A stretch of DNA of 43,845 bases from an uncultured Centipeda sp. GTDB taxonomy: Bacteria > Bacillota > Negativicutes > Selenomonadales > Selenomonadaceae. The position numbers and the translations under genes are program-made. Shown here piece after piece: positions 8,983 through 17,592 of the stretch (position 1 is the stretch's first letter; every line of letters starts with the position of its first letter). The DNA is taken from the NCBI GenBank assembly GCA_905372865.1, contig CAJPQT010000021.1:1-43845 (forward strand), read 5' to 3'. The notes under the pieces are model-generated. The model saw nothing but the letters and a program-made list of their open reading frames with translations. It did no database searches and was not told the origin of the DNA.

Positions 8983-9465
8983 ATGGCAGATACCTATACG
9001 ATGGAAGATCTAAAGAAGCGCCTGCAGGCAACGCAGCGTAAGATGACACCGCAGCGTCAAATCGTCCTGCAGGTGATCCTCGATCATCCGGGCGAGCATC
9101 TGAGCGCGGAGAAGATCTACGACATCCTGCGCGGCACGGAGTCGGAGATCGGTCTTGCGACGGTTTACCGCAGCCTCGAGATCCTCGTATCACTCGGGAT
9201 CCTGCAGAAGATCGAATTCGGCAAGGAGTTCGACAAGCGCAATAAGGGGTCGTACTCCTACGAGCTGAACCCGATTGATCCGAACCAGCACTTCCATCAT
9301 CATCTGATCTGTACGGAGTGCAAGGAGATTTCGGAGTTCGAGGAGGATATGCTCGATCATCTGGAAGAGGATATCTTCAAGAAGACGGGCTTTAAGGTGG
9401 AGAACCATCAGGCGAAGTTTTTTGGCATCTGCAAAAACTGTCAGGAGAAGCAGAAAAAGTCGTGA
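8983..9465 (+). CDS. Fur/PerR-family metal-responsive transcriptional regulator
   Basis: A 160-residue DNA-binding regulator. The winged-helix domain covers residues ~10-85 (MTPQRQIVLQVI; recognition region LATVYRSLEILVSLGI) and the C-terminal dimerisation and metal domain follows, with FHHHLICTEC, EFEED and a second Cys pair CKNC, giving the structural CxxC...CxxC zinc site. The start at 8983 has the Shine-Dalgarno GGAGGGG six bases ahead; an upstream in-frame ATG at 8968 overlaps that site and is unlikely. The stop overlaps the GTG of hemZ (GTGA), so the regulator and a haem-pathway enzyme are translationally coupled. Sequence alone does not decide between Fur (iron) and PerR (peroxide); the haem neighbour fits either. 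Confidence 0.9.
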   Translation: MADTYTMEDLKKRLQATQRKMTPQRQIVLQVILDHPGEHLSAEKIYDILRGTESEIGLATVYRSLEILVSLGILQKIEFGKEFDKRNKGSYSYELNPIDPNQHFHHHLICTECKEISEFEEDMLDHLEEDIFKKTGFKVENHQAKFFGICKNCQEKQKKS

Positions 9466-10967
9466 AGATTCGGTCTCTTACGATCAACAGCAGAGCCGAG
9501 GTCATAGTCAAAATTGTCCGCGAGGTATTGACGCTCTTCAAGGTGGAGATCGTCGGGCGGGCAGGGGAGGCGGATTACGCCCAGCTGTCGGTGGTGAACC
9601 GGCAGTCGGGCTGTGAGCCGCCTTCTGTCATGACCGAGGTTTTTCTTTTTGCGCACGATGGTGCGTGCGAAAAATTTTATTTTGTTTCGGATGGCAAGGC
9701 GGATGAAGTGCCGCGTGCCGCCGTTCATCGCGCCATCAAGCGGAATGTCTACGCATTCTTCCGCACACGTTTCGCCGTGCCGCCCGCGCCGTGGGGCATC
9801 CTCCACGGGGTACGTCCGACGAAGATCGTGCATCGTTGGCTGCGCAGCGGCATGAGCCCCGAGGAAATCGTTGCGCGTCTCGGCGAGGACTACAATTGCA
9901 GTGCGGACAAAGCGCGTCTTATCACGGATGTTGCCGTGCGTCAGCTGCCGTTTCTCGCGCAGGGGGATGCGCGAACCGTGAGCATCTACGTCGGCATCCC
10001 GTTCTGTCTCTCGCGCTGCCTCTACTGCTCCTTTCCGTCGAATTTGCTTCCCTCGGAGAAGAAGCTCCGCGCCTTTATGGATGTGCTCGCACGCGACCTC
10101 GATGCGGCGGCGGAGGATGTGCGCGCTTTAGGGCTTACGGTGCAGAGCATTTACATCGGCGGAGGAACACCGACCAGTTTGCCGAATGATTTTTTTGCCG
10201 AAATGCTCAAAATGGTATATAATGCATTCTATGGGTCAAATATCAGAGAGTTCACGGTGGAGGCAGGGCGTCCCGACAGCATGCATGCGGAGAAGATCGC
10301 CGCTATGCGGGTGTACACTGTGACGCGTGTCAGCGTCAATCCGCAGTCGATGCAGGCGGCTACGCTGGAGCGTATCGGCCGTCACCACAGCCCTGCGGAC
10401 ATCGTGCGTATGGTGCATGAGATTCGCGCGGCAATGAACGTGCACATCAATATGGACGTGATCCTTGGGCTGCCGGGAGAAACGGCAGCGGATGTGGAGC
10501 GGACGATGGCGGCGGTGACGGCACTTACGCCCGACGATATCACGCTCCATGCCCTCGCCCTCAAGCGTGGCTCGAATCTGCGCCTCAAGATGGAGACGGA
10601 GCATGTCGAGCTGCCGTCCGATGCGGAGACGAGGCGCATGAGTGAAGCCGCTGTGCGCGCGGTGGAGGAGGCGGGCTACCGTCCGTACTATCTCTATCGG
10701 CAGGGCTATATGAGCGGCGATCTTGAGAACGTCGGCTACGCCCGCGCAGGGGCCGAGAGCATCTACAACATTCAGATCATGGAGGAGCACCAGACGATCA
10801 TCGGCATCGGCGGTGCCGCCACGACGAAGGTGCTCGGCATCCGCAGCGGACGTATGCACTCCGTATTCAACGCAAAGGATCTTGTGACCTATCTGCGTGA
10901 TATTGACATCTACATTGAAAAACGCCGTGCGCTCCTGCGCGCGGAATACGAGGAGGCAACACCCTGA
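9462..10967 (+). CDS. hemZ: Radical SAM coproporphyrinogen dehydrogenase HemZ
   Basis: A 501-residue radical SAM enzyme of the HemN/HemZ group. The 4Fe-4S cluster motif is Cys182-xxx-Cys186-xx-Cys189 in FCLSRCLYCSF. It ends in SFPS, as in HemZ, rather than the CxC of HemN. It is followed by YIGGGTPTSL (SAM binding) and a HemN-like barrel (VEAGRPD, RVSVNPQSMQ, MDVILGLPGET). The ~170-residue N-terminal extension ahead of the radical SAM core is characteristic of HemZ. The start is GTG, overlapping the regulator's stop by 4 bases. Members are annotated as oxygen-independent coproporphyrinogen III dehydrogenases; whether this one acts in haem synthesis or a related tetrapyrrole step cannot be told here. 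hisS begins at its last base (ATGA-type overlap). Confidence 0.9.
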   Translation: MKIRSLTINSRAEVIVKIVREVLTLFKVEIVGRAGEADYAQLSVVNRQSGCEPPSVMTEVFLFAHDGACEKFYFVSDGKADEVPRAAVHRAIKRNVYAFFRTRFAVPPAPWGILHGVRPTKIVHRWLRSGMSPEEIVARLGEDYNCSADKARLITDVAVRQLPFLAQGDARTVSIYVGIPFCLSRCLYCSFPSNLLPSEKKLRAFMDVLARDLDAAAEDVRALGLTVQSIYIGGGTPTSLPNDFFAEMLKMVYNAFYGSNIREFTVEAGRPDSMHAEKIAAMRVYTVTRVSVNPQSMQAATLERIGRHHSPADIVRMVHEIRAAMNVHINMDVILGLPGETAADVERTMAAVTALTPDDITLHALALKRGSNLRLKMETEHVELPSDAETRRMSEAAVRAVEEAGYRPYYLYRQGYMSGDLENVGYARAGAESIYNIQIMEEHQTIIGIGGAATTKVLGIRSGRMHSVFNAKDLVTYLRDIDIYIEKRRALLRAEYEEATP

Positions 10968-12232
10968 TGCTGACGAATGCGCCACGGGGGACAAAGGATA
11001 TACTGCCCGACGCGGTGGGGGCGTGGACATACGTGGAGAATGTCATCCGCGAGCTCTGCGCCCGCTATGGCTATCATGAGATCCGCACGCCGGTCTTCGA
11101 GCATACGGAGCTGTTCCAGCGCGGTATCGGCGACGGTACGGATGTCGTGGACAAGGAGATGTATACATTTACCGACCGTGGGGAGCGCAGTCTGACGCTG
11201 CGCCCGGAGAATACGGCATCCGCCGTGCGTGCCTACCTGCAGAACAAGCTCTATGCGGACGGAGGGCTGCAAAAGCTCTTCTACATCGGCTCGATGTTCC
11301 GTTATGACCGCCCGCAGGCGGGACGTATGCGCGAGTTTCACCAGTTCGGCGTGGAGGCAATCGGTGGGGAGAGCCCTGCCGTGGATGCCGAGGCAATTCT
11401 TCTCGCATACGACTTCCTCACGGCACTCGGGCTGCAGGGGCTGACGCTCAAGCTAAACTCGGTTGGCTGCCCGAACTGCCGCCCCGTCTATCGGGAGCGT
11501 TTGCAGGCCTATTTCAAGGAGCATCTGGCATCGCTCTGCAATGACTGTCAAAATCGCTATACCGTGAGACCTATGCGGATTCTCGACTGTAAGGCGGACG
11601 CGGAGAAGCCGTTTATGGCAGGTGCACCTGCAATTACGGACTGCCTCTGCGAGGAATGTTCCTCGCATTTTGAGGCAGTGCAGAATCATCTGCGGGCGGC
11701 CGGCGTATCCTATGAACTTGATTCGCGTCTCGTGCGCGGGCTCGACTACTACACGCGGACGGCGTTCGAGATCGCCTATCCGCCGCTCGGTGCACAGAGT
11801 GCCGTTGCGGGTGGTGGACGCTATGACGGTCTTGTCGAGGCGCTCGGCGGGAATCCGACCCCTGCGGTCGGGTTTGCGGCAGGGCTTGAGCGTGTCCTGC
11901 TCGCGCTCGAACAGCAGAATCTCCTGCCCGAGCGTCCCCCTGCGGCGGATGTGTTTCTCATCGCACTTGGGGAGGCTGCGGCAGCGGCTGCGTTTCCGCT
12001 GCTCCACGAACTGCGGCAGGGCGATGTGCGTGCGCTGATGGACTATGCGGGGCGCAGCATGAAGGCGCAGATGAAGCAGGCGAACAAGTCCGGTGCGCGC
12101 TATGCCGTCATTCTCGGTGAGGACGAGCTTGCAAGGCATGAGGCAGTCGTGCGAAACATGGCTGAGAGTACGCAGGAGACATATTCTCTTGACGATATGG
12201 TAAAACGATTGATTTCTGAGGTGAAGGGCTGA
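10967..12232 (+). CDS. hisS: Histidine-tRNA ligase
   Basis: A 421-residue class II aminoacyl-tRNA synthetase that charges tRNA-His. It begins with the family's PRGTKDILP. Motif 2 is seen in FRYDRPQAGRMREFHQFGVE, the histidine-specific segment in RGLDYYTRTAFEI, and motif 3 in GGGRYDGLVEALGG followed by GFAAGLERVL. The last ~95 residues form the anticodon-binding domain. The length is normal (about 420). The ATG shares its first base with the last base of the hemZ stop, indicating a polycistronic message. A T-box leader is not seen; there is no room for one. Confidence 0.96.
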   Translation: MLTNAPRGTKDILPDAVGAWTYVENVIRELCARYGYHEIRTPVFEHTELFQRGIGDGTDVVDKEMYTFTDRGERSLTLRPENTASAVRAYLQNKLYADGGLQKLFYIGSMFRYDRPQAGRMREFHQFGVEAIGGESPAVDAEAILLAYDFLTALGLQGLTLKLNSVGCPNCRPVYRERLQAYFKEHLASLCNDCQNRYTVRPMRILDCKADAEKPFMAGAPAITDCLCEECSSHFEAVQNHLRAAGVSYELDSRLVRGLDYYTRTAFEIAYPPLGAQSAVAGGGRYDGLVEALGGNPTPAVGFAAGLERVLLALEQQNLLPERPPAADVFLIALGEAAAAAAFPLLHELRQGDVRALMDYAGRSMKAQMKQANKSGARYAVILGEDELARHEAVVRNMAESTQETYSLDDMVKRLISEVKG

Positions 12233-12233
12233 G

Positions 12234-14042
12234 ATGGAAACGATGCAGGGACTTAAACGGACACATGACTGCGGCACGCTCCGCAAGGAGCAGGTCGGCG
12301 GAGAGGTAACGCTGTGCGGCTGGGTGTCGCGCCGCCGCGACCACGGCGGACTGATCTTTGTCGATATGCGTGACCGCTCGGGATTTGTGCAGATTGTCTT
12401 TGACGAGGCGGCGATGGCAGCGGGGACGTTCCACGAGGCGGAGACGCTGCGCTCGGAGTTCGTCATCTGTGTGCGCGGCACGGTGCGTGCCCGCAGCGCG
12501 GAGACGGTGAACCCAAACATGGAGACGGGTGAGGTTGAGGTCGTCGTCAATGAGCTGCGGATTCTGAACAAGGCGAAGACACCGCCGTTCTACATTCAGG
12601 ACGGCATCGACGTGGATGAGATGATCCGTCTGCGCTATCGCTATCTCGACCTGCGCCGTCCTGAGATGCAGGCGAATATTATGCTGCGCCACCGCGTGAC
12701 GAAGATCATGCGCGATTTCTTTGATCGGAACGGCTTCCTTGAGATCGAGACCCCGATGCTCTGCAAGAGCACGCCCGAGGGTGCGCGCGACTTCCTCGTG
12801 CCGAGCCGCCTCAATGCGGGCGAGTTCTACGCACTTCCGCAGTCGCCGCAGATCTTCAAGCAGCTCCTTATGGTCTCGGGCTTCGAGAAGTATTTCCAGA
12901 TTGTACGCTGCTTCCGCGACGAGGATCTGCGTGCCGACCGTCAGCCCGAGTTCACGCAGCTCGATATTGAGATGTCCTTTATGGATCAGGACTCCATCCT
13001 CACGCTGATGGAGGAAATGGTCAAGGAACTCTTCGACAAGAGCATGGGCATCAAGGTCGAAACACCGTTCCGCCGCATGGGCTGGGACGAGGCGATGGAG
13101 CGTTTCGGCTCGGACAAGCCCGATCTGCGCTTTGGCATGGAGCTGCAGGACATCACGGACTACGTCGGCGGCTCGGAGTTCAAGGTCTTCAACGCCGTCA
13201 TGGAGGCGGGCGGCCGTGTCAAGGTCATCAATGTCGAGGGCTATGCGAACATCCCGCGCCGTGAGCTCGATGAGCTCGTCCTGTATGTGCAGAACTACGG
13301 TGCGAAGGGACTTGCGTGGATTCAGTACACGGAGGAGGGCGTAAAGTCGCCCTTCAAGAAGTTCTATTCGGATGAGACGTTCGAGACGATCAAGAACGCT
13401 GTCGGCGCAAAGACGGGCGACCTCCTGCTCGTTGTCGCCGACCAGCCCGCCGTTGTGGCACAGGCACTCGGCGAACTGCGCCTTGAGATGGGCCGCCGCC
13501 GCAACCTGATGAATCCCGATGAACTGTCCTTCCTCTGGGTCGTGGACTTCCCGATGTTTGAGTACAGTGCGGAGGAGAAGCGCTACAAGGCAATGCACCA
13601 TCCGTTCACGGCACCGCGCGATGAGGATATCCCGCTGCTCACGACCGATCCCGGGCGCGTCAAGGCGAATGCTTATGACATGGTGCTGAACGGGGTCGAG
13701 ATCGGCGGCGGCAGCCTGCGTATCTATCGCAGTGATCTGCAGGAGCAGGTCTTTGAGACGCTTGGCTTTGCACCGGAGGAGGCACGTGAGCGTTTCGGTT
13801 TTATGATGAACGCGTTCGAGTACGGCACACCGCCGCATGGCGGACTTGCGTTCGGTCTGGATCGCCTCGTCATGATTATGGCGAAACGCCGCAGTATCCG
13901 CGATGTCATTCCGTTCCCGAAGACGCAGAGCGCGTCGGATGTCATGTGCGAGGCACCGTCGCCGGTCGACGAAAAGCAGCTGCGTGAGCTCTATATCCGT
14001 ACGGCTGTGCCGAAGAAAAAGGCGGAGAATCCTGCACAGTAA
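12234..14042 (+). CDS. aspS: Aspartate-tRNA ligase, bacterial type
   Basis: A 602-residue class II synthetase. It has an N-terminal OB-fold anticodon domain (residues ~1-110, GWVSRRRDHGGLIFVDMRDRSG), a catalytic core with motif 2 around FRDEDLRADRQPEFTQLD, the bacterial GAD insertion domain (~280-420) and motif 3 in GLAFGLDRLVMIM. The size is typical of bacterial AspRS (about 590). It starts 1 bp after hisS, an arrangement common in Firmicutes. Whether it is discriminating, or also charges tRNA-Asn, depends on whether the genome encodes AsnRS and GatCAB, which lies outside the window. Confidence 0.96.
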   Translation: METMQGLKRTHDCGTLRKEQVGGEVTLCGWVSRRRDHGGLIFVDMRDRSGFVQIVFDEAAMAAGTFHEAETLRSEFVICVRGTVRARSAETVNPNMETGEVEVVVNELRILNKAKTPPFYIQDGIDVDEMIRLRYRYLDLRRPEMQANIMLRHRVTKIMRDFFDRNGFLEIETPMLCKSTPEGARDFLVPSRLNAGEFYALPQSPQIFKQLLMVSGFEKYFQIVRCFRDEDLRADRQPEFTQLDIEMSFMDQDSILTLMEEMVKELFDKSMGIKVETPFRRMGWDEAMERFGSDKPDLRFGMELQDITDYVGGSEFKVFNAVMEAGGRVKVINVEGYANIPRRELDELVLYVQNYGAKGLAWIQYTEEGVKSPFKKFYSDETFETIKNAVGAKTGDLLLVVADQPAVVAQALGELRLEMGRRRNLMNPDELSFLWVVDFPMFEYSAEEKRYKAMHHPFTAPRDEDIPLLTTDPGRVKANAYDMVLNGVEIGGGSLRIYRSDLQEQVFETLGFAPEEARERFGFMMNAFEYGTPPHGGLAFGLDRLVMIMAKRRSIRDVIPFPKTQSASDVMCEAPSPVDEKQLRELYIRTAVPKKKAENPAQ

Positions 14043-14069
14043 GAATTGAAAAGAGGAGGGCGTCCGTTG

Positions 14070-14834
14070 ATGGCGCTCTCTTTTCACGATATTTGGAGGG
14101 AATACTCCTTGAGTGAACGGGTTAATATACTGGGCGTGCATGTCGATGCGGTCACGATGGCGGAGGCGGTTGCCGCCGTGCGTTCCTATATGGACGAGCG
14201 TGCGGTTGTGATGATCGCCACGGCGAACGCGGAGATGATTATGCGTGCGACGCATGACCCCGAACTGTGCGACATCCTCAACGCGGCGGCACTCGTCGTG
14301 GCGGACGGGGCGGGGACAGTCTGGGCGGCGCGCCACCTCGGGCATCGGATGCCGGAGCGCGTGGCGGGCTATGATCTTACGCAGGAACTGCTGCGTGCGG
14401 CTCCTGCAGAGGGGCGGCGCATCTACTTCTTCGGCTCTGCGCCCGGCGTTGCGGAGAAGGCAAAGGAAAAGGCGGAGAAGCTGTACCCCGGCATCGAGAT
14501 TGTCGGTGCGCGCGATGGCTACTTCAAGCTGGAGGACAATGCGGCAATCATCGCGGAGATCAAGGCTGCGAAGCCTGACCTCCTGCTCGTCGCACTTGGT
14601 GTGCCGAAGCAGGAGAAATGGATCGCTGCGCATCTGGCGGAGCTCGGCGTACCTGTTGCCATCGGTGTCGGCGGGACGCTCGACGTAATGGCGGGCGTGA
14701 TGAAGCGCGCGCCGCGCTGGATGCAGAAGGCAAAGCTCGAATGGCTCTTTCGCGGGATGCTTCAGCCGAAGCGCGCGGGGCGGTTGCTTGCGCTGCCGAA
14801 ATTCGTACTGAAGGTGCATGCCTCGCGAAAATAA
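14070..14834 (+). CDS. WecG/TagA/CpsF-family glycosyltransferase (GT26)
   Basis: A 254-residue protein of the WecG/TagA family, which transfers N-acetylmannosamine(uronic acid) residues from UDP-sugars to undecaprenyl-linked GlcNAc in teichoic acid, enterobacterial common antigen or exopolysaccharide synthesis. Family motifs: ILGVHVDAVTMAEAV, TANAEMIMRA, VADGAGTVWAAR, YFFGSAPGVAEKA, LLVALGVPKQEKW and GVGGTLDVMAG. Two starts are plausible: ATG 14070 with GAGGAGGG nine bases ahead, or TTG 14109 with GGAGGG eight bases ahead. The latter leaves only five residues before the conserved ILGV and matches family starts better. It follows aspS by 27 bp. No other sugar-linkage genes flank it, so the acceptor is unknown. 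Confidence 0.88.
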   Translation: MALSFHDIWREYSLSERVNILGVHVDAVTMAEAVAAVRSYMDERAVVMIATANAEMIMRATHDPELCDILNAAALVVADGAGTVWAARHLGHRMPERVAGYDLTQELLRAAPAEGRRIYFFGSAPGVAEKAKEKAEKLYPGIEIVGARDGYFKLEDNAAIIAEIKAAKPDLLLVALGVPKQEKWIAAHLAELGVPVAIGVGGTLDVMAGVMKRAPRWMQKAKLEWLFRGMLQPKRAGRLLALPKFVLKVHASRK

Positions 14835-14846
14835 AAGCCGTATCTG

Positions 14847-14875
14847 TGGACAAAGAATAGGCTTTCCATTATAAT
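14847..14875 (+). promoter_or_regulatory. Sigma-70-type promoter for psd-pssA-GT2
   Basis: TGGACA (14847-14852, five of six to TTGACA), a 17-bp spacer and a perfect TATAAT (14870-14875). It lies 40 bp before the psd start. One of the strongest promoter matches in the window. Confidence 0.8.
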
Positions 14876-14914
14876 TGATGGAAGTGCAATCATTTGATAA
14901 GGAGGCGGATGCGC

Positions 14915-15547
14915 ATGGTCATTGTAAGCGAGGGCTATAAGTTTATCGGCGCGGCGCTTATTTTGGCTGTCATTTTCGGATTCTTTGCACATCCGTACGC
15001 GGCGATTCCGTTTGTCGTGCTCGCGTGCTACTTTGCATATTTCTTTCGCAGTCCTGCGCGTGAGATCGTGCAGGACGTGAATCACATCCTCTCCCCCGCA
15101 GACGGAACGGTCACGGAGATCTCATCCGTCGGGATGGACGACTTCGTGGGGGAGAAGTGCAATAAGATCGTCATCTTTATGTCGGTGTTCAATGTCCATG
15201 TCAACCGTAGTCCGATTCATGGCGAGATTAAGCTCCAAAAATACTACTGCGGACGCTTTCAGCCTGCGTATAAGGACGAGGTCGGCTTTGAGAACGAGCA
15301 CCATCTGATCGGCATTGACCGCGGCGATCTACGCATCACGGTGAAGCAGATTGCGGGTATCCTTGCACGCCGCATCGTCTCGTGGGTGACGCTCGACGAT
15401 CGGCTACGGCAGGGGGATATCTATGGCATGATCCGTTTCGGCTCATGCCTTGAGATCGTCATGCCAGAGCGTGCGGCGATCCTTGTGAAAAAGGGCGAAA
15501 AAGTGCAGGGCGGCAAGACCGTTCTGGGGAGGCTCGAAGGCGAATGA
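14915..15547 (+). CDS. psd: Phosphatidylserine decarboxylase, short pyruvoyl type
   Basis: A 210-residue membrane-associated enzyme that decarboxylates phosphatidylserine to phosphatidylethanolamine. It has N-terminal hydrophobic segments (residues ~8-48), then HILSPADGTV, FMSVFNVHVNRSP, and the self-cleavage site Gly176-Ser177 in IRFGSCLEI; cleavage there makes the serine-derived pyruvoyl cofactor. It belongs to the shorter, archaeal-like Psd subfamily (about 210 residues), unlike the ~320-residue E. coli enzyme. The ATG at 14915 has AAGGAGG at 14899-14905 with a 9-base gap; the ATG at 14909 is too close. Its stop overlaps pssA by 4 bases, so the two consecutive steps of phospholipid synthesis are coupled. 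Confidence 0.93.
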   Translation: MVIVSEGYKFIGAALILAVIFGFFAHPYAAIPFVVLACYFAYFFRSPAREIVQDVNHILSPADGTVTEISSVGMDDFVGEKCNKIVIFMSVFNVHVNRSPIHGEIKLQKYYCGRFQPAYKDEVGFENEHHLIGIDRGDLRITVKQIAGILARRIVSWVTLDDRLRQGDIYGMIRFGSCLEIVMPERAAILVKKGEKVQGGKTVLGRLEGE

Positions 15548-16257
15548 ATTACAGACGGTTTCTGCCGAATCTGTGTACAGCGATGAATCTTGTCTTTGGG
15601 ATGTGCTCGATTCTTTCGACGATCGAGGGACATCTTGACTGGGGCGCGCTTTTTATCTTTTGTGCGCTCATCGCAGATGGTCTCGACGGGCGCATTGCGC
15701 GCGCATTTGGCGTGTCCAGTGAGTTCGGCAAGGAGATGGACTCGCTCTGCGACCTCGGTTCGTTCGGGGTTGCGCCCGCGATCCTTGCATGGACGCTTGC
15801 CCTGCATAGCTACGGCTTTTTCGGTATGGCGGTGACGATCTTCTTCGCTGTCTGCGGTATGTGGCGGCTGACGCGCTTTAACGTGAATGCGAGCGTCGTG
15901 CATGGCTACTTCATGGGGCTTGCGATTCCGGCGGGCGGCAATCTCGTCGCCATGTCGACGTGGCTCTTTCTCGAGCTCAAGGTCGATCTGACCTCGTTCG
16001 GACTGGTCTACCCGATCGCCGTTGCTGTGACTGCATATCTGATGGTCAGTCATGTGCACTATCCCGATTTCAAGGGGGGCGGAGAGAAAATCTATATGGC
16101 ATCCAAAATTTTTGCACTTGTCGTATTTGCAGCAATCCTCTATTTCGGCAGCGCAGCGATCCTGCCCGCCGTCTTTGCAGGGATCTTTGCGACCTATGCG
16201 CTTTTTGGGATTGTCAATCATGCGATTGCCGTTATGGCGCGTGCAAAGGAAGGCTGA
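15544..16257 (+). CDS. pssA: CDP-diacylglycerol-serine O-phosphatidyltransferase
   Basis: A 237-residue integral membrane protein with about eight helices. It joins serine to CDP-diacylglycerol, giving phosphatidylserine for Psd encoded just upstream. The CDP-alcohol phosphatidyltransferase signature DxxDGxxARx8Gx3Dx3D is complete: Asp45, Asp48, Ala52-Arg53, Gly62, Asp66 and Asp70. The ATGA overlap with psd suggests translational coupling. The predicted order of action (PssA then Psd) is the reverse of the gene order. The length matches the Bacillus-type PssA rather than the E. coli phospholipase-D-like enzyme. Confidence 0.93.
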   Translation: MNYRRFLPNLCTAMNLVFGMCSILSTIEGHLDWGALFIFCALIADGLDGRIARAFGVSSEFGKEMDSLCDLGSFGVAPAILAWTLALHSYGFFGMAVTIFFAVCGMWRLTRFNVNASVVHGYFMGLAIPAGGNLVAMSTWLFLELKVDLTSFGLVYPIAVAVTAYLMVSHVHYPDFKGGGEKIYMASKIFALVVFAAILYFGSAAILPAVFAGIFATYALFGIVNHAIAVMARAKEG

Positions 16258-16263
16258 ACCCAC

Positions 16264-17538
16264 ATGACTGAGTTCGTTCAATTTGTTTCGCCCTATCTTC
16301 CGGCACATATCTTCGACATCATTATGGTGCCGATGCAGATTATTCTTCTGCTCTTTACCCTCTATTTTTTCTTTATCGGCTTCTGCTGTCTCTGGCGGCG
16401 GAGGGAGCAGAAGATCCTGACGCCGGAAAAGACCTTTGCCGTCGTGGTTGCCGCACACAATGAAGCGGCGGTCATCGGTCAGCTGATCGAGAATCTGAAA
16501 CGCCTTGACTATCCCGAGGAACTCTATGACATCTATGTCATTGCGGACAACTGCACGGACGAGACGGCGCAGATCGCGGGGGATGCGGGCGCGATTGTCT
16601 GCGAGCGCACGCATCCGACGAAGAAAAGCAAGGGCTTTGCACTTGAGTGGATGTTTGAGCGTCTCTTTGAGATGGACAAGGAATATGACGCGATTGCGAT
16701 CTTCGATGCGGACAACCTCGTTCATCCGAACTTTCTCAAGGAGATGAACAATCGCCTGCTCAAGGGAGACAAGGTCATTCAGGGGTTTCTCGATGCGAAG
16801 AACCCTTACGACACATGGGTTGCGGGGACGTTTGCAATTGCATTCTGGGTTATTGACCACATCTCGCATCTCGCCAAGACGAACATCGGGCTCTCGGCGT
16901 GCCTTGGCGGCACGGGAATGTGCATTACGACAGACGTACTGAAACGGCACGGTTGGCGTGCGACCTGCCTCACGGAGGACATGGAGTTCACGATGAAGCT
17001 GCTCGCGGAGGGCATCAAGACGACGTGGGCACACGATGCCATCGTCTACGATGAAAAGCCGCTGACGTTCAAGCAGGCGTGGAATCAGCGCCGCCGCTGG
17101 GCACAGGGGCAGTTTGACGTTGCGCACCGCTTCATCCCGACGATGATTCGCGAGGGCTGGAAGCGTCGCGACATCCGCATCTGGGACGGCTGCATCTATC
17201 TGCTGCAGCCGCATTTCCTGATGATGTCGACGTTTTTCATTATCATCAGCTATGTGCAGCTCGCATTCCCGCCGTTCTACACGAGCATCTATAAGTTCCT
17301 GCCGTCACAGCTCATGACTGCGATCATGATCGGGCAGTACGTCCTGCCCATGATTATCCTCATCAAGGTGCGTGCGAAGCTGAAGGCATGGTTTTATCTG
17401 CTGCTCTATCCCGTGTTCATCTACTCGTGGATTCCGATTATCTTCCTCGGATTCATCCACCGCAACGAGCACGAGTGGAGCCATACGAAGCATACACGTG
17501 CCATGAGCATGGATGAGGTCATGAGCGACGTGAAATAA
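16264..17538 (+). CDS. Membrane-bound family 2 glycosyltransferase
   Basis: A 424-residue processive-type GT2 enzyme. It has an N-terminal membrane helix (residues ~16-42), the catalytic domain with VVVAAHNEAAVIGQL, YVIADNCTDET, FDADNLVHP (metal-binding DxD), CLTEDMEF (catalytic base region) and QRRRWAQGQ (the QxxRW motif of cellulose/hyaluronan/PgaC-like synthases), then three or four C-terminal helices. The sugar and acceptor are not clear. It follows pssA by 6 bp and ends at a perfect terminator, so it is co-transcribed with the two phospholipid genes. A role in glycolipid or surface-polysaccharide synthesis is plausible but inferred only. Confidence 0.88.
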   Translation: MTEFVQFVSPYLPAHIFDIIMVPMQIILLLFTLYFFFIGFCCLWRRREQKILTPEKTFAVVVAAHNEAAVIGQLIENLKRLDYPEELYDIYVIADNCTDETAQIAGDAGAIVCERTHPTKKSKGFALEWMFERLFEMDKEYDAIAIFDADNLVHPNFLKEMNNRLLKGDKVIQGFLDAKNPYDTWVAGTFAIAFWVIDHISHLAKTNIGLSACLGGTGMCITTDVLKRHGWRATCLTEDMEFTMKLLAEGIKTTWAHDAIVYDEKPLTFKQAWNQRRRWAQGQFDVAHRFIPTMIREGWKRRDIRIWDGCIYLLQPHFLMMSTFFIIISYVQLAFPPFYTSIYKFLPSQLMTAIMIGQYVLPMIILIKVRAKLKAWFYLLLYPVFIYSWIPIIFLGFIHRNEHEWSHTKHTRAMSMDEVMSDVK

Positions 17539-17541
17539 CAC

Positions 17542-17575
17542 AAAAGGCTGCTGCATGAGTGCAGCAGCCTCTTTT
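17542..17575 (+). terminator. Rho-independent terminator after the GT2 gene
   Basis: A perfect 10-bp stem GGCTGCTGCA / TGCAGCAGCC with loop TGAG, preceded by AAAA and followed by TCTTTT. The A-tract makes it potentially bidirectional. Confidence 0.95.
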
Positions 17576-17592
17576 CAATAAAAGGAGAAAAT

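Noticed and set aside
12108..14819. A 903-codon minus-strand reading frame opposite aspS and the WecG-like gene
   Set aside because: It is antisense to two well-conserved genes, has no ribosome site or recognisable domain, and its Arg/His/Leu-rich composition is the usual result of high GC in the opposite frame.
15421..17214. A 597-codon minus-strand frame opposite psd, pssA and GT2
   Set aside because: Same reason: shadow of real plus-strand genes in GC-rich DNA, with no domain and no start signal.
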